Assembly: GCA_036874045.1 (NCBI GenBank)
Contig: CM072335.1
Span: 27,783,501-27,847,500 of the forward strand
Origin: Cymodocea nodosa
Lineage: Eukaryota > Streptophyta > Magnoliopsida > Alismatales > Cymodoceaceae
DNA: 64,000 bases
Reading direction: 5' to 3'
Of the stretch, positions 12,961 to 27,900 are shown piece by piece. Position numbers and translations under genes: made by a program. The notes beneath the pieces are model-generated. The model saw only the letters and a program-made list of their open reading frames with translations. It was not told the DNA's origin and did not search any database. Within the stretch, counting starts at the first letter, position 1; each line of letters starts with the position of its first letter.

Positions 12961-15900
12961 TCATTCCTCTGCACGAACACCCTCTGCAAGTTCTTCCAAT
13001 TCATCGACATCATCGCCAGTAGCATCCACATCATCATCACCATCACCACCACCACCTCCTATCTGTTTTTCTGTGCCTGCTAGAAGCACGTGAACAACTT
13101 CATATATGAGAGTAAAACAAGCATTATAAGTGTTCTATGAAATATGAAATGGTAAAATAAATCCCGATTTATTATGGAGTTTCAAAACTCTAGTGTACGG
13201 CTCAGCATCCTTTAACATATTGGTGATAAATAACAACCACAATGCAAATGACAACATGATTGACCAAGAACCTCAAATTCTAGAACTCCATCTTAATATA
13301 AGAATTTAGCATAGTTTACAAATATGAACCTCTTCTGTGATCACAATGGTTTCAATTGTTAGTTTATCCTTGGACTGTCATTCAATGCATTTAGACATTA
13401 ATAATTAATGTCTTTATCCCGCTATATAGGCTCAGCTACATATTAAATCGAATTTACTAGTTTTTATGCCTGATTGTCAACCTAACACTAACCCCCCCTC
13501 CTTTACTCAGGCTTGATGCAGAGATATTCTCCACAAACGAATTTCACTGTGCATTATGAACACCAAAAAAAGCACCTTAAAACCAACTACATCCATATTA
13601 GACTGCATCTATGCTCTCTGTAGCAACTTAATTCCTTGCTATTGGAATAACTTGCCCTGTTTTCCATTCTTTGCTTGCATGTGTTTCTATGAGGGAAACA
13701 CAAATGAGATATGGAGAAGGGACCAACAATCAATCATCATCATGTCAAAGTGGATCATGAAATCATACTTTGGAAGATCTCTTATATCATATTGAGAATA
13801 CACGTTAATTTTATGGATTTTTGCTCAGATATCCTTAGAAAAGTTAGGATATATCTCGAATATCCTTTGAATTAAATACTATCTTAGATATCAATGGAAA
13901 CTTAAAACCATAGTTGACACTTATCATGGCTACTTAGTTCACAGTTAATAACAAGTACATCACAACTATGATTTTAAATTTTCAAGGGAATCTAAGACAA
14001 TATTTTAATTTAGAGGGTATCTGAGTTATTCCTGCATTTCTTAGGGTATCTGAGCGAAAATCCCTTAATTTTAATGATTCAATAAGTCTCATTTGGATAA
14101 CCAAACATCCCTAGAAATACGAGTCACCCACTGTCTAGGGGTTTCTGATACATGTGTGCCTTCATGCATAGCACTAGCGAAAGATGATCACTGAAATTTT
14201 TTATGTTCTCTCGGTATCACCATCTTGATGGATCACTGCCTGGTTTTTTCTTAGTGCTTACACTATATAGATGGAAGGAAAGGACTGCCAAGGAAAAGAT
14301 AGCTCCGATATGGTTAGTTGACTAAAAACATGTATTCATTCATGAGAGGAATATGTTGATCCCAATGCGGAGTTGCCTAATGCCTAGGATATATTGCATC
14401 ACGTAAACTGTTTTTCATCAAGGAGTTTCTTCCCAACCCTAAAACCCAGGATGAAAGTTTCGTGATTGTTTACCAAAGATGCAAGATGAGACGATGCCAA
14501 CTGCCAATTTTGAGAATACTAGAGTCGCTGTTCCATCCACACGTTGATGAAATTCCTTAAAATATGTTTATCATTTTCATATTTCCATATCAGGAAACTG
14601 ATGAACCAAGCAAAATTATGACCTCGTAAAAATTACCCAAATCCCATTTCTCCAGAGTTTTTTATTTCTCATTATTTCATATATCTACATACAAACTCAA
14701 TAATTAAATAACTTTAATTTCTCTTAAATAGATTTATTTAGGTGTTATTTACAGAGAAATCAGAGAGGAAGGAATTATTGGATACAGAATCAACCATATA
14801 TAGCTACAGAGAAGTTTTGTTGGTAAATCGCAGCACTGCATCCTCCTAGAGTTGCTTGTGCAAAGTTAGCTTCCGGGAGGAAGTCCCACCAGTTAATGCT
14901 CAAGGTCTCACACATTGAAAGGAGCAGGCCTTGCTAAGTTTGTAATAACCATCACGACACTATTCATCCCAACAGATTTCAGTGTTCAGAGCATCATAAT
15001 ACTGTTTCTTGTATAAGGAAATGAGTGATGCTGCAGAAAGCTGACTACCATCCAGAAGGTGAAAAGCATTTCTGTGGCTTTTCATACTTCTGACATTAAC
15101 CTCAACTGACTCCTTGACAATTACCACAAACTTGCATAATATCATCCTTACTTCTCCTGCTCTTGCTGAGAGCCTGTCACACCAATAAGGTTGCGCACCC
15201 CCTTGTTGACTTCAGCACTGCCCGTTTTGTTAACAAATCTGCCATCTTATTTCTCCTAGTTTTCAAAAAACTATTGCTCCTTCAAGAAAACTCCAGGACC
15301 CCATCAGCAAAACAACTTACTGCAAGGAAATCATAGGAAAAAAGAGGAAGCTCGAAATTACAGCATTTTACTCTTGCCTCCTTTGATCCAATGCTTCTTT
15401 TTTCATGCAGATCATACTTAAGATACAGCAAAAATAATCAACAATAATTTACGTCCAACATAATTTGTTTCTTTATAATTACTTCTTTTCATTTTTGAGA
15501 AGCAATTTTAAAGTTACTTTTCTTCATTTTCCTGGGGTCTAATTTTTGTTTTCCTTATTTTTAAATTTTAATAAAAAACTATAGTCTGATATTTCATACT
15601 GAAGAAAATTATATGTTTTTTATTACAAAGGAATAATATGCCATCATCTAAAGAAACAATTTCTAGATTGATTAAATATGATTGGCTTGGTAGTAGCCTC
15701 TGTACAACTCCTTGAAAGTAGCTAAAAAATCGTAAAGTAGTAATAAGCCTCCAAAAACAATAAACTGTGCAATCATAGCCTATTGAAATATAGAAAGATT
15801 TAAAATAAGGATGAAAGAAAAATATAATTTATAAAGGGCAAGTTTGTGTTCCAAAAATAACCATAACTTTATAGGATATAAAGGCTCTAATATGAATATC

Positions 15901-18900
15901 ATGCAACCAGATTAGTAACAGAGTTATCAAAATAAGGATGGGAGAGGAAAAAATAAACAACTGTGTTTAAGTTTGTCATCACTAGCATGCCAAGGTAGTG
16001 ATGGTGGTTAAAGGTTTATCTCCTCTCTAGAAAATTTAAACTTTGATACCATGTGAAAACACAAAGATGGTGGAAGTGATTGATTCATTAATAAGAATAA
16101 GAACCTTTATATATAGGTGTTGTAACAACGTGAGACTAAACTCACTACACCTAACTTAATCTAACTTAAAGATCGATATAAAGATTCATTTATTCATACA
16201 TTCTAACAAACTTAGTTTGCCTTGACAAGCCTCATCACCCATTGCCTTAATCACTCTTAGTCACCTCATTGAAATACCACACTTTTAATGGTATTTCTTT
16301 CATGTTTTGGTGTTTTATTTTTCTCATATATTGTATACTTCTATTTTCTATTTTGGGTCTTTTGAGTATTGTTTGTGTACTTAAAATTGAATCTGATAGA
16401 ATTTAAATTCTGACAAAATTTGAATTCTATAGAATTTGACGAAAACAGAATTCAAATTCAAGTATTTGTGTACATTTAGGAATTTAACAAAAATTAAAAT
16501 TCAAATATTTGTACACATAATAAAATTGAACATAATTAATTTATATTTATTTATTTATATTAATAATGTATTATAATTATTTGTAAGTAATTTTTTGATG
16601 AAATTCTTAATTAATGAAATAAAGTAATTAGTCCAAATGTAATTAATCAATAAATTAATTACTTACATTAATCAATTAGCATACTATATAATTAGATCTT
16701 TATATATCATTTATCAATTAATTAAGTATATATCATTTATCAAAATCAAGTATACTTTTCCAGCTCTATATCTCCACCCTATCCGCCTCTCAAACACAAT
16801 GAACTAGACTAGAACAAAATAAACCCAACAATCTCCAACCACAACAACCAAGAAAACCCAATTTTTGTATACTTCTCCTCATCCTAACCCTCTCCTATCC
16901 CCACCACACCTCAACATGAACGACCATGAACCAACAAGGCAACGCCTCATCTATCATTCCTCTTACACTTATTTGGTTCAAGAACACCTAATTAATGAAG
17001 GAAAAAAAAAAAGGCTAAATCTCGTCAAATGACAAGGACAAGATCATAGAGATCAGAAAAAGCAAAGGTAAGATTTCTCTTCCTGGCATGAACATATGAA
17101 CTTAATAAATCGTTGGATTAGGAAGAAGTGCTCATATTTGAGATAGGAAATTGAAGATAGTTATCGAGCATCGACTTGGGAGAGAACGCGAGTAAGAGCA
17201 ATGCCTATAACGGGATTTCTAGGAGCGAACACGATCCAAGTGAGAGCGGGAGATGGGATGCGAGCAAGAAGGGAGATGGGAGACAAGCAAGATGGGAGCC
17301 AAGCAGGAGCTGAAGATGGGCAAGAAATCTCGAACGAAATCCAATTCTGAACTCTCAAACCTAAAATCTGTTTTCAAGGATTTACTGAAGAAATGAAATT
17401 CAAATTCCGACAGAAAATGAATTCCAAGCTCACACAAACAGGTCAAATTAAAATTGGACAGAAAATTTCTTCCTTTCTGTCCAATTCCAAGTGCACAAAC
17501 CCTCCCTTCTTACTCTATTTTCTTTTGGTGCTTTATTCTATGCTTCCTCGTATTTTGTGATGACTTCCCTCAGCCAATGTCCCACTTCTCTTGACTGAGT
17601 TGACTCTAGGGGACACCTTCCACAAGATTTTACCTAGGTCCTCTACTTCCTTCTGGTTTAACAAATGGGTTTGGGGGGAGGGGGGTTGGGGGGTTCTCAA
17701 CTTTGCTTGTGCCTTTTCTTAAACTGCTCATCTTGATGTTGTCCCTTAGCTGCTTCTGTGAAATTAGATGGTTCTTCTTTGGGCCAGGATTTCCATTTTA
17801 TAAGAATGATGAGCTCAAAGAACTACTTCAATTCCTTGATAAACTACCAAGATCATTGTATCTCAATGCTGATAAGCCTGACCAACCTGTTTAGGGAAAT
17901 TGCCGAAGCTTCTTCAGTCAAAGATTGCTACAACCTCTGGCTGCAGGGATCCTAACCGGCTTTCTACAAGGAGCTGTGGAAATGCAAAGCCTTAAATCAA
18001 CGTTCATTCCTTCATGTCGTTCATGTTCCATAGGAGGAAATGGACGAGGGATGGGGACCTCACCTGCAATTTTTGTGGGACTTCCACAGAGGATGTCAAT
18101 TGCCTATTCTTCTGGTGTCCTTTCAGCCACTAGGTGTGGCACAAAGCCTCTGCCCAAGTGAGCCACAATGGCCTTCCTGTGAACTCAAGGGATGGCCTTA
18201 TGCAATCCCTGATCCCAATAGTAAACGTAAGATCTCCACAGTTGCACATAGAGTTCTATGATTCATGTGGTGGGCTGGAGCATTTGATTGGCAAGAAACA
18301 AGTCTGTTTCCAGAAGCTTATTAGGGACAGGCGCTCCAGTCTTCATAATGCTTTATAGCTTCACTTTTTAGGAGAGCATTCTTTGGCAGGTTTAATGTAG
18401 TCTGCTTTGATTTCTCTGTGTGGGTCATGTAATGGGTTTTGGGTTCTCCCAGTTGATCTTGCTGATCAGCCATCTTGATGTACTATTGGTTGATACCGAT
18501 CAACTTATAAGAATGTCCCTTACCCCTTAAAAAAAATAAACTTCTTGCTCCTTTTCATTTTCTGCCCTACTTCTATGCCCTCTTGTTCATCTCCTCCTAG
18601 TTCTTAATTTTTCATACAAATACTTGATTTCATATATTCTTATTCTCAAATACACAGAAAATTTTTCTACTTTTATCTCTTCACATTTTCTAATTTTTCC
18701 TCATTACATTATCATGTAGTTGAATGAATAGATTGTTATGGTCATGTTACCTTTGAAATTATTTTTTTAATTTATTGTCTTACTTCAACCAAGTTATCAC
18801 CTCATCTCTTGGCTCAAGCATTTTTACGAGGTGTCACTTTGAGATTGCCTTTCACCTTGATTATTTAGGCTTGGATAGAATGCAAATATGAAAGAAATAT

Positions 18901-21900
18901 TAGAATTGTAAAGGTGTTACCTTTGGAATTTAATGAGACGAAACCTTGCCCCACTGCTGCAGTCACAGTTCCAAAATCAGGCGGGTATGGAAGTTCAAGG
19001 AACTGCAAGAAACTCTCTGTCTGCAGATTTTTCCAAATATCTGAGCAAAAGAGAAAATAACATGAGTAAACACTTGCACCACCATGTCACATGCAGATCC
19101 TATTTTCACAATTAAAGAGTAGATTCTGAAATCATCTCAAAAAAATGACCAGAAGACTCAGTCTTTGTGAAAGCAAAAGGCCTGGTCCCTCTATCAATTA
19201 GCTTGTTTTTAACCCACTGCCGATTAACTTGCATGTCAGGTAGCTGAGCCCTGGTGTGAAACAAAAGGAACTTGGTGATTTTCTAACGGTTAAAGAAAAT
19301 AGGAGAGATAAAAAAAATTTCAAGCAAACATTGTCAAACAGAAAAATATCACACACCCAAGATTCGCTGGTTGAATGGTCAATGGCAAAATAGAATGAAA
19401 CCTACGAGTTATTGCAAGCCATTCTTCATCGTACTGAAGTTCAAAAGGTCCTGCACCTGATCCAATCTCGATAACCTAGAAAAACAAAACTGAATATGGT
19501 CAAAGCAGAGATGTTAGAATGTTGAACAGTCATATTGAACATGAATAATACCTGCAGAAATTGACGTCGTGGAAGGCATTTATCAAGTGCAAGAAATCTG
19601 GTCAAAGGACCATTCTCACCATGCTGAATGACAGCAGGAAATTTGCAGTGAAGATGAGCTGAAAACCAATATGATGGTTTTAGTTTGGAAAGCAATTTTG
19701 CAGCTGCTACACTACCAAGGGATCTATCTTCAATCTGGAATAATTTGCAAAAATAAGCTATGCATAAATGAGAGTAGGAAGAAAGGAAGGAGATAGTTTG
19801 GAATATATGAGGCAATGTAAATGGAATCTCTTTTGGTTGGTTTGAAGTTTTCATATATGCCAATTAAGAAGTTTGATTTCTTTGAATGGTAAAGAAATAT
19901 TTTGGCAAAAGACATAAGATTGTTGCAATGATGACGACACAATATCCATTTTCACAGAAAAGTGGCATCCACAAACACAAAAGATATACACCATGAAACA
20001 ACCTCAATCACCACAGTTGCAGGAAGCCACGTGCAATTAAGTGTTATTATCCATGTTATTATGTGAAATTTGGTGGTTTTAGTGAGCAGAAAAATGATGT
20101 CTGCTGGCACTCAACCTGATAATTAGCAGTGAAAGGTCTTCAAAAACTTCAATGTATAGTTGTTAAGGGATATGCCTAGGTGCTTTTTGGGCAATGTCCA
20201 AGCACACCTAACGTGTGGTGGTCAGTTGGCCCAGCCAGTCCTACTTGACCACCTAGTTCAAACCATCTGCCTTGGTCAAACCCCTCAGATAATGTGCCAC
20301 GTAAGAGGATACATGACCTTTCACCAAGGGAGAGAGACGATCAAGATGGATAGGTCAACCAAGCCGACCATGTCAACTGAGTCTGTGCAATGCCCATGTG
20401 GAGACCACCACCACCACCACATAGGGCTTACATAAAGGCCACCTAGACATATAACCGCCAAGTGGAGTAAATATGTCGAACACCTAAGAACCACATGATC
20501 GTCAAAGATTGGAAAACCATTGGCTACCATCAGTCACCAATAAAAGGGGTAATAAATACCACAATAAATGCCTCATACAAGGTATGCAACTCCTATTCTA
20601 AATCTGATGTACTTTATGCTTGTTTGACTCAAGCATCAAAAGGGATGAGGTTGACCCCACCATGGTCAATCCTATCCATTATTTTGCAGACTGAGCATTC
20701 AAAAAGTAGCCAACTAACCAGTGAATCGTCAATCTAACCAATCCAAATCAAAAAGGGGAAGATCGACACCTAATGCCTTGTAGGAGTTGTCTAGGTCTTT
20801 GTTGGATATAATTAGGAATCCAAGAAAGATCTAATACTATTTAAGGTGCTTTTTAAAGAGTTTTAGTGAAAGAAAATAAAATAAAAAATAGATGATATAA
20901 CATTTTAGTAAATTTTTTAATGAATCTACCATACAAAATGCCTACATGCAAAATATGGGCGGCCATACAAAGGATAGATATTATAATTATTTTAGAAGAA
21001 TTAGCAATTTGGAGGAAAAAAAAGTTATTAAGAAAATGAAATGTAGAAAAACTACTGAACCAAATGGTATTTCTATTAGAATGTGGAATTGCATAGGTGA
21101 AGTAAGAAAAAGTTAGCATTGTAGAAATGCAAATGCCAAGATGGATGAGTGATAAGGATAATTTAAAAAATGATTCTATTAGAATTAGAGTAATGATTGC
21201 ACCAATTGAAAATAAGATGAAAGAAATTTGACTTACATGATTTGGTCATATGCTTACGAGACCAAAGAATGAAATAGGTAGGAGAGGAGAATTAATTAGT
21301 GTAGAAAAAATTAAAAGAAGTGAAGGAAGATTTAAAACTACTTGATTAGAAATTATGAGAAAAGATTTAAATATATGTACTTTAACTAATGATTTGACTA
21401 CGGATAAAAATATTTGGAAGAAAAGAATTCATGTAGCCAACATCACATAATGGGATTATAACATAGATTGTTTTGTTGTTTTATGCTTTTTCCTTTGTTT
21501 GAGTCATACCTCATTGATAGTTCCCTTTCCCTTTAATTAGTTTTCTTTTTTATTAATATTTCTAACTTAGCCACCAAAAAGTTTAAGAAGGCCAAAGTTT
21601 ATTCTCATCATCCTGTGGTTGTTCATATAGTTACCTCTTTCTTAAAGAATTTTTTCTGTTGGGCAAGCCTTCTCCAGTTTCCAAACTCAGTAATACCACG
21701 AGGCCAATCATGTGAAATGAAGATGTCAATGGGTTCTTCGATTTGCATGAGCTTGTGCACATCATATTCTCTAACATGGTAGACAGATCGAATATCACTT
21801 TGATTGTATGGTGGCCTCTCAAAGTGTCCTGCTCACAAATAGGAGCTTTAACTTCTTGAATAGATAATAAGTTTTGCACATAAGCAAAGAGAGGATCTAC

Positions 21901-24900
21901 CATCAAAATAAATAGCAAGGAAAATTGAAGTACATGCATAAATTAATTTACCCAAAGAGTAATGATGTTTATTATAAATTCCAGATAATCCTCCGATGCG
22001 AATTTTCCCAAACTTGATTACTCCAGCATATCCCAAGAAATATATATTGGGTGCTGCCCATCCACCATAGTACCTGGAAGATAAAGCATCCATAAAATTG
22101 ATTGCTACAAGATCAAGCAAAAGTGTATAGGACCCTAGATTTACTTTTTCCAAGATAATATTTATTACTAATCTGAAAAGAATGAAATCAATGATCATTA
22201 TTAGAAGTATCTGTAACTACATAAGTGAAATTATAAATGCAACCCATATAAAACTGGAGCAGATAAAATATAAATTGAAACGATACAAGTAATCCAACCA
22301 AATGAAACATAATTCACGAACTATTGAAATTTTGACATAGAAACGGATAAGAGACACACCAAGATCCAAAAGATATCTCTTGCAGCTTCCTACCATCAAG
22401 ACAAACAAATTTCTTCACAAGGAAACCGACCTTCTACTCTAAGTGACCCTGAATTCTACATAAAATTGGATGACAATTTATATAAGCTGGCAAGTTTGAA
22501 GTAAAAAAAAAGCTTCAGGTTTGATATTTCTCTCATTCCTCCGATAAAACAGAAGTATTTAGAACATTACTAATGCACAAAACCAAAGTGAACAGCAGAT
22601 TGCACAGGGAACCTATTTTCCTTCTTCACAAATTCAGAGTAACTGCACTACGTCCACTGCTACAGGAAGTCATAACCACTTAAGATGTAAAACCAATCCT
22701 GCAAAATCATTACTACCAACATGTAAGTAGTTACGTAAAAGGGCTGACAGTGAAGTTGTTTAACCATTATTGTCACCTGTCATAGGACACATACAGACAA
22801 AAACATGTTCTTCTAGTTATTATCTACAAGTACTTGTCCAGATGTTCCATCGATGATTTTCTTTACCACATTTCAGCCATTAAGAAAGTCCGATAGAAAA
22901 CTGGTTTGAACTTGGTTCCACATAGCAGAGAAGCAGAACAAAACTGGAGAATATCATCATCTATTTGTCACATTGAACCCATTACATACAATTATTTTTT
23001 CGGTAACTACATGACATATTTAGAGATAAGATTTAGACATTATGTTTGTTGAGTATTATATTTTAATGATATGTGCAAAACGTAAATAATCATATTTAAT
23101 TAATTAATTGAATTGTTTGTGAAAATAAATTAAAAATATCGATTAATACAAAAAAAATTTAATGTTATATACTTGTTTGTAATAGACCTAGAAGTATACT
23201 AAGTTACATAACTTTTCGTTAAATTATACTAACTTTTTATACAATTTGTCATTAAATTAGCGTATGTTTTTATAGTATTAAACATAATATATTTTAATTT
23301 TACATATTTGTATCATATACAGTGCACAATAACAATTCGTTGAATTAACATTCTTTTTGTTAAAAAAGTCACGTGAGAATTCATTAAGTTATAGACTTAA
23401 AGGTTAAATAATGTCACATGAGAATTCGTTGAGTTAGTAAACAAAACGTTAAATTATATATCTAAACTCGTTAAATTAGCATTATACACGTATTAAATTT
23501 AAAATTTACAAATATTATACTGTATCACATGAGTTGTACATATTTAACTTCTTAAGTTAACATAACTGCATACGTTGAGTTAATTAAATACTAAGACAAT
23601 ACATTAGATTAGCGTTATAAACTTATAAAGTTATTATTTTGGCACGTGATAAAATTATTATTGTTTAAACATTCATATTGAGGTTCATTAAGTTATCAAT
23701 ACCTAACAGAATTAGTTTGTTAAGTTATTTGTAACCTAATGGAGTTAGTTCGTTGAGTTATCACCAAACGAGCATATCACGTGTATGACACATGATTAAC
23801 TCGTTGAGTTATTGTTCTATTTTATTTTATGCGTTTAGTTAATATTAACACAACGTCTTGTTATTTCACTTTAAAAATTTTAGATGAAAAGTTTATTTTA
23901 TAGGAAATTTTTTAAAATATCTAGGATCAATGATTCAAGAAAATTCAAGAGGAAAACGCGAACCAGAACGTGTGTATTTCAACATTTGAATTTAAAAATA
24001 AAATAGAAGACGTGAAGAGTAGAGATTGAACGTGAATGAACATAGAAGATATGCATACAATGAAAATTGATTACATAAGATAGAATTCTCATTAATCAAA
24101 ACGAACCCTACACACTTTAAAAAAATATACTTACAAGGACACATCTCTTAAGAGAAAAATTCTCAAAAGAAAAAAAATTCAACAACTTCGGTGAAGAGCA
24201 ACATTTCAGATATCCGTCATTGAATATTTGCAAAAGAAAAAAAGAAAAATCTAAAACAAAGAGAAATATTTTTAATTCAGTAATTTAATTTTCTTTGTTT
24301 ATAATTATGAAATTGATTAAATAAAACATTGTATTGTTATATCATTGCATCTAAAATTTCTTTAAAAAGTTAAATTGTAAATTGTAATTGAAACCTTAAA
24401 TATAAAAGTATTAGATAAAATAATATTTCAAATTATTTTAATTTTGAAATTTCGATTATATTTAAAATTGTTGAAAAACACAATACATCCTCTCTCTTGT
24501 GTAATCTTTCAATCCTCTACAAAATGGTATCAAAGTTGAATTTAACTTCATTGATTTTAAACATAAATTGATATCTAAGTATAGGTTTAACTTTATTAAT
24601 TTTAGGTTCAACTGATATCGTACGTTTAATTGTTTAAAATCTTATAACTTGAAAAATCTAAGGTTAAATGGCTAGTGAAAATGGTTACTTTTCTTTATAT
24701 GAAGGTTTGAATATTAACCATCCTTTATTTGATGGAATGTACTTTGAATATTGAAAATGTAAAATGACAATCTTTCTTCAAAGTATAGATCATAAGTTAT
24801 GATTTTTAAACCATATACTCCGTTAACTACTCCTTATAATACCTAGATAGTTACTGAAAAAGAAAATAAAAAACTTTAAATGCAAAAGACTTGAATATTT

Positions 24901-27900
24901 TATTTTTGTATATTGAGTTATGATCAATTCAATAAAGTGTCTGCATATAAATTTAATTATAAGGTGTGGCATACATTAGAAGTTTCGTATGAATGTATTT
25001 CTTAAATTAAAGAGACTAAGATTAATATGTTAATTCATAAATATGAACATTTTTAAAATGTATGATAATGAAACTATTTCTGAGATATTTTCTAGATTTC
25101 TAGATATAATAAATTCTTTAAAATGTCTAGAAAAAAATTTTGAATAAAAATATTTGATGAGAAAAATTCTTAGATCCTTAACTTTTAAATGATCTCAGAA
25201 AATGACTTCAATTAAGGAATCACAAGACTTAAATATTTATATTGTTGATGAAATTATAGGAAATTTAACTGTTTATGAAGTTCAATTAAATGATTCCCTG
25301 AGTCACAATAAATTAAAATTGAAAAAAAAAATTACCTTTGAAATTAATTTAGATTCAGATATATTAACTAATTCTGACGATGACTTAATTTTACTGACTA
25401 GAAAATTCAAGAAAATATGAAAAACTAAGAGACAGTAAAAGAATAAAAAAGACAAACCCTCAACATCAAAATCTATGAATGAAAAGGATTCTTCATTTAA
25501 AAAGTATATATGTTACAACTATAAGAAACCTAAACATCTTTCTCTAGACTGTCCTATAAGAAAAAATGAAAAATAAAGTAGGACAAATAAAAAAAAAATG
25601 TTCAAAAAAAGTTTTACAAAAAAAAACCTTGAAATCACATAAAAAAAGAACAAGTGTCAGAAGATGATGCCAACATATGTTTCATGGCAAATGAGTCTGA
25701 AATAATTTCTGATCTTGAAAATCATTTAGATTTTAACTTTAATGAATTATTATGTACTTACAATGCATTATTGCATAAACTTAAAATTTATAAACTAGAA
25801 AATAAGAATATCAGAAATTTTTTGTCCACTATAGAAGAAGAAAATTGTTTCTTATCTACAACTTTAGAAAATTTTAAATGTGATAATGAAAAATATACTG
25901 TAAATTTGTATAACTTGAAAATTAATGAATCTATTTTGCATGAACAAATACAGAATATAAATGCCAAAAAATTAAAAATAGAATCAAAAAATGAAAAACT
26001 AAGAATTAATATAAATGATCTTAAGTTAAAAATTGACAAACTAAAATTGAGAAAGCAAGAGTTAAATTTCATAATTGATAAGTGAAATTCGAGTCAAACT
26101 AAATTAAACAAATTAATTAATACTTTGGAGGTATCATATAAATTTGACTTAAGATTTGATTATACTGAAAATTCTAAATCTTAAGCCAACAAATGATTTA
26201 TTAATTACAATTCAAGCAAATCAAAGACTAAAATTCCTTTTATTATGAAACAATGTGATAAATATGTAGAAGTAGGAACTTAATTATACAGTACATATAT
26301 AAATCAATGTATTTTATCTAAATATACTTTTGACATGACTATTAATATTTCTAAAAATCTTATTTCATGTTCTAAAAATTCTGTTACTAATATTTCTAAA
26401 ATCTCAAATTTTGTAGTAATCAAGAAATTCAAAAACCTATGCATAAAATTTAAAATAAGAGTAATAAACCCATTATTGCTTCTACAGGTTCTTTATCTGA
26501 AATTTTTTGTGCAAAAAAAGATTTTATATATATTGAAAATTTAAATACAAGTACAAAATCTTAGTATGATCTTATTGAAATGTATAAGCATGACCAAAAT
26601 AAATTCACATATAATAAAAATCAGTTTGGTATTGATTATACTACATCTGAAAATAAAAAGAATATTAACTAGAACAATAATAATAATAATAAGTATGAAG
26701 TTAATGATAAATCATTAGTACTTATATATAATATTATAAATGATAATATCAAATGTTCTTGAACAAAAAGAAGAAAAGTACTTTTAATGAACTTAGTCTT
26801 CAAAATCATTAGATACCAAGAAATAGTTCTTAATTTATTTTATATGAGAAAATAACATTAAAATAGATCTTAAATGGTGAAACATCAAATCACATGACTA
26901 GACAGAAAAGCTTACTTGAAGATTTTACAAATACCAAGAAAGAAAGTATAACATTTAGAAATAAAAGTAAGAACAAAATCATAAGTATAGGAAATGTTTG
27001 AATAACTTCTACTTATATTTTTTCAAATGTACTATATATAGAAAATCTAAGATTTAATCTGCTAAGTGCTATACAACTTATTGATAATAGATACTATGTA
27101 ATATTTAAAGATAATTTATGCAAGATTATCGATAAAATTTCAAATAAAACTAAATTTATTACTAAAAGAAAAGATTATGTCTGTATTTTATTTTTACCTT
27201 CTGGTACAATTTAAATTCATGTTTGCTAGTTAAAATTAATAATACATATCTTTGACATAGAATGATTGGACATATAAATATAAAACTATTGCATAAATTG
27301 TCAAGTAAAAATTTAATGAAAGGTTTACCAAAGATTAAATACTCAAAGAATTTCATGTATGATACATGTAAGTTAAGTAAACTTTATAAAAACTCTTTTA
27401 AATCCAAAAATAATATATCAAGTAAGAGTCTTAGAACTTATACATATAGATTTATTTAGACTAACAATAACCATGAATCTTGGTATTAACCGATATATTT
27501 TTGTTTTAGTAGATGACCTTTCTAGATACACTTGGATATATTTTCTAGCATCAAAAATAATTTTGTTTTTGAAAAGTTTAAAACATTTTATAATCTTGTT
27601 TAGAATGAACAAGGTATCTCTATTCAAAAACTTAAAAGTAATCATGGTATTGAATTTCACAATGATCTAATAGATAACTACTATAAAGATCTAGACATTG
27701 ATCACAGATATTCTTTTCCAAGAATATCATCTTAAAATGATTTTATTGAGAGAAATAATCGATCAATTCAAGAAATAGTCAAAATTATGTTAAATGAAAA
27801 TAGATTATCTCAAAATCTTTAAGTTGAAACAATTAATACAATTTATTATATTATTAACAAAAGTCATTTAAGACCTCTTATTAATAAAACTCCTTTTGAA

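Noticed and set aside
17161..17446. Minus frames in DBR1 intron 9
   Set aside because: They arise from a purine-rich GAGATGGGA-like tract inside the candidate DNA element.
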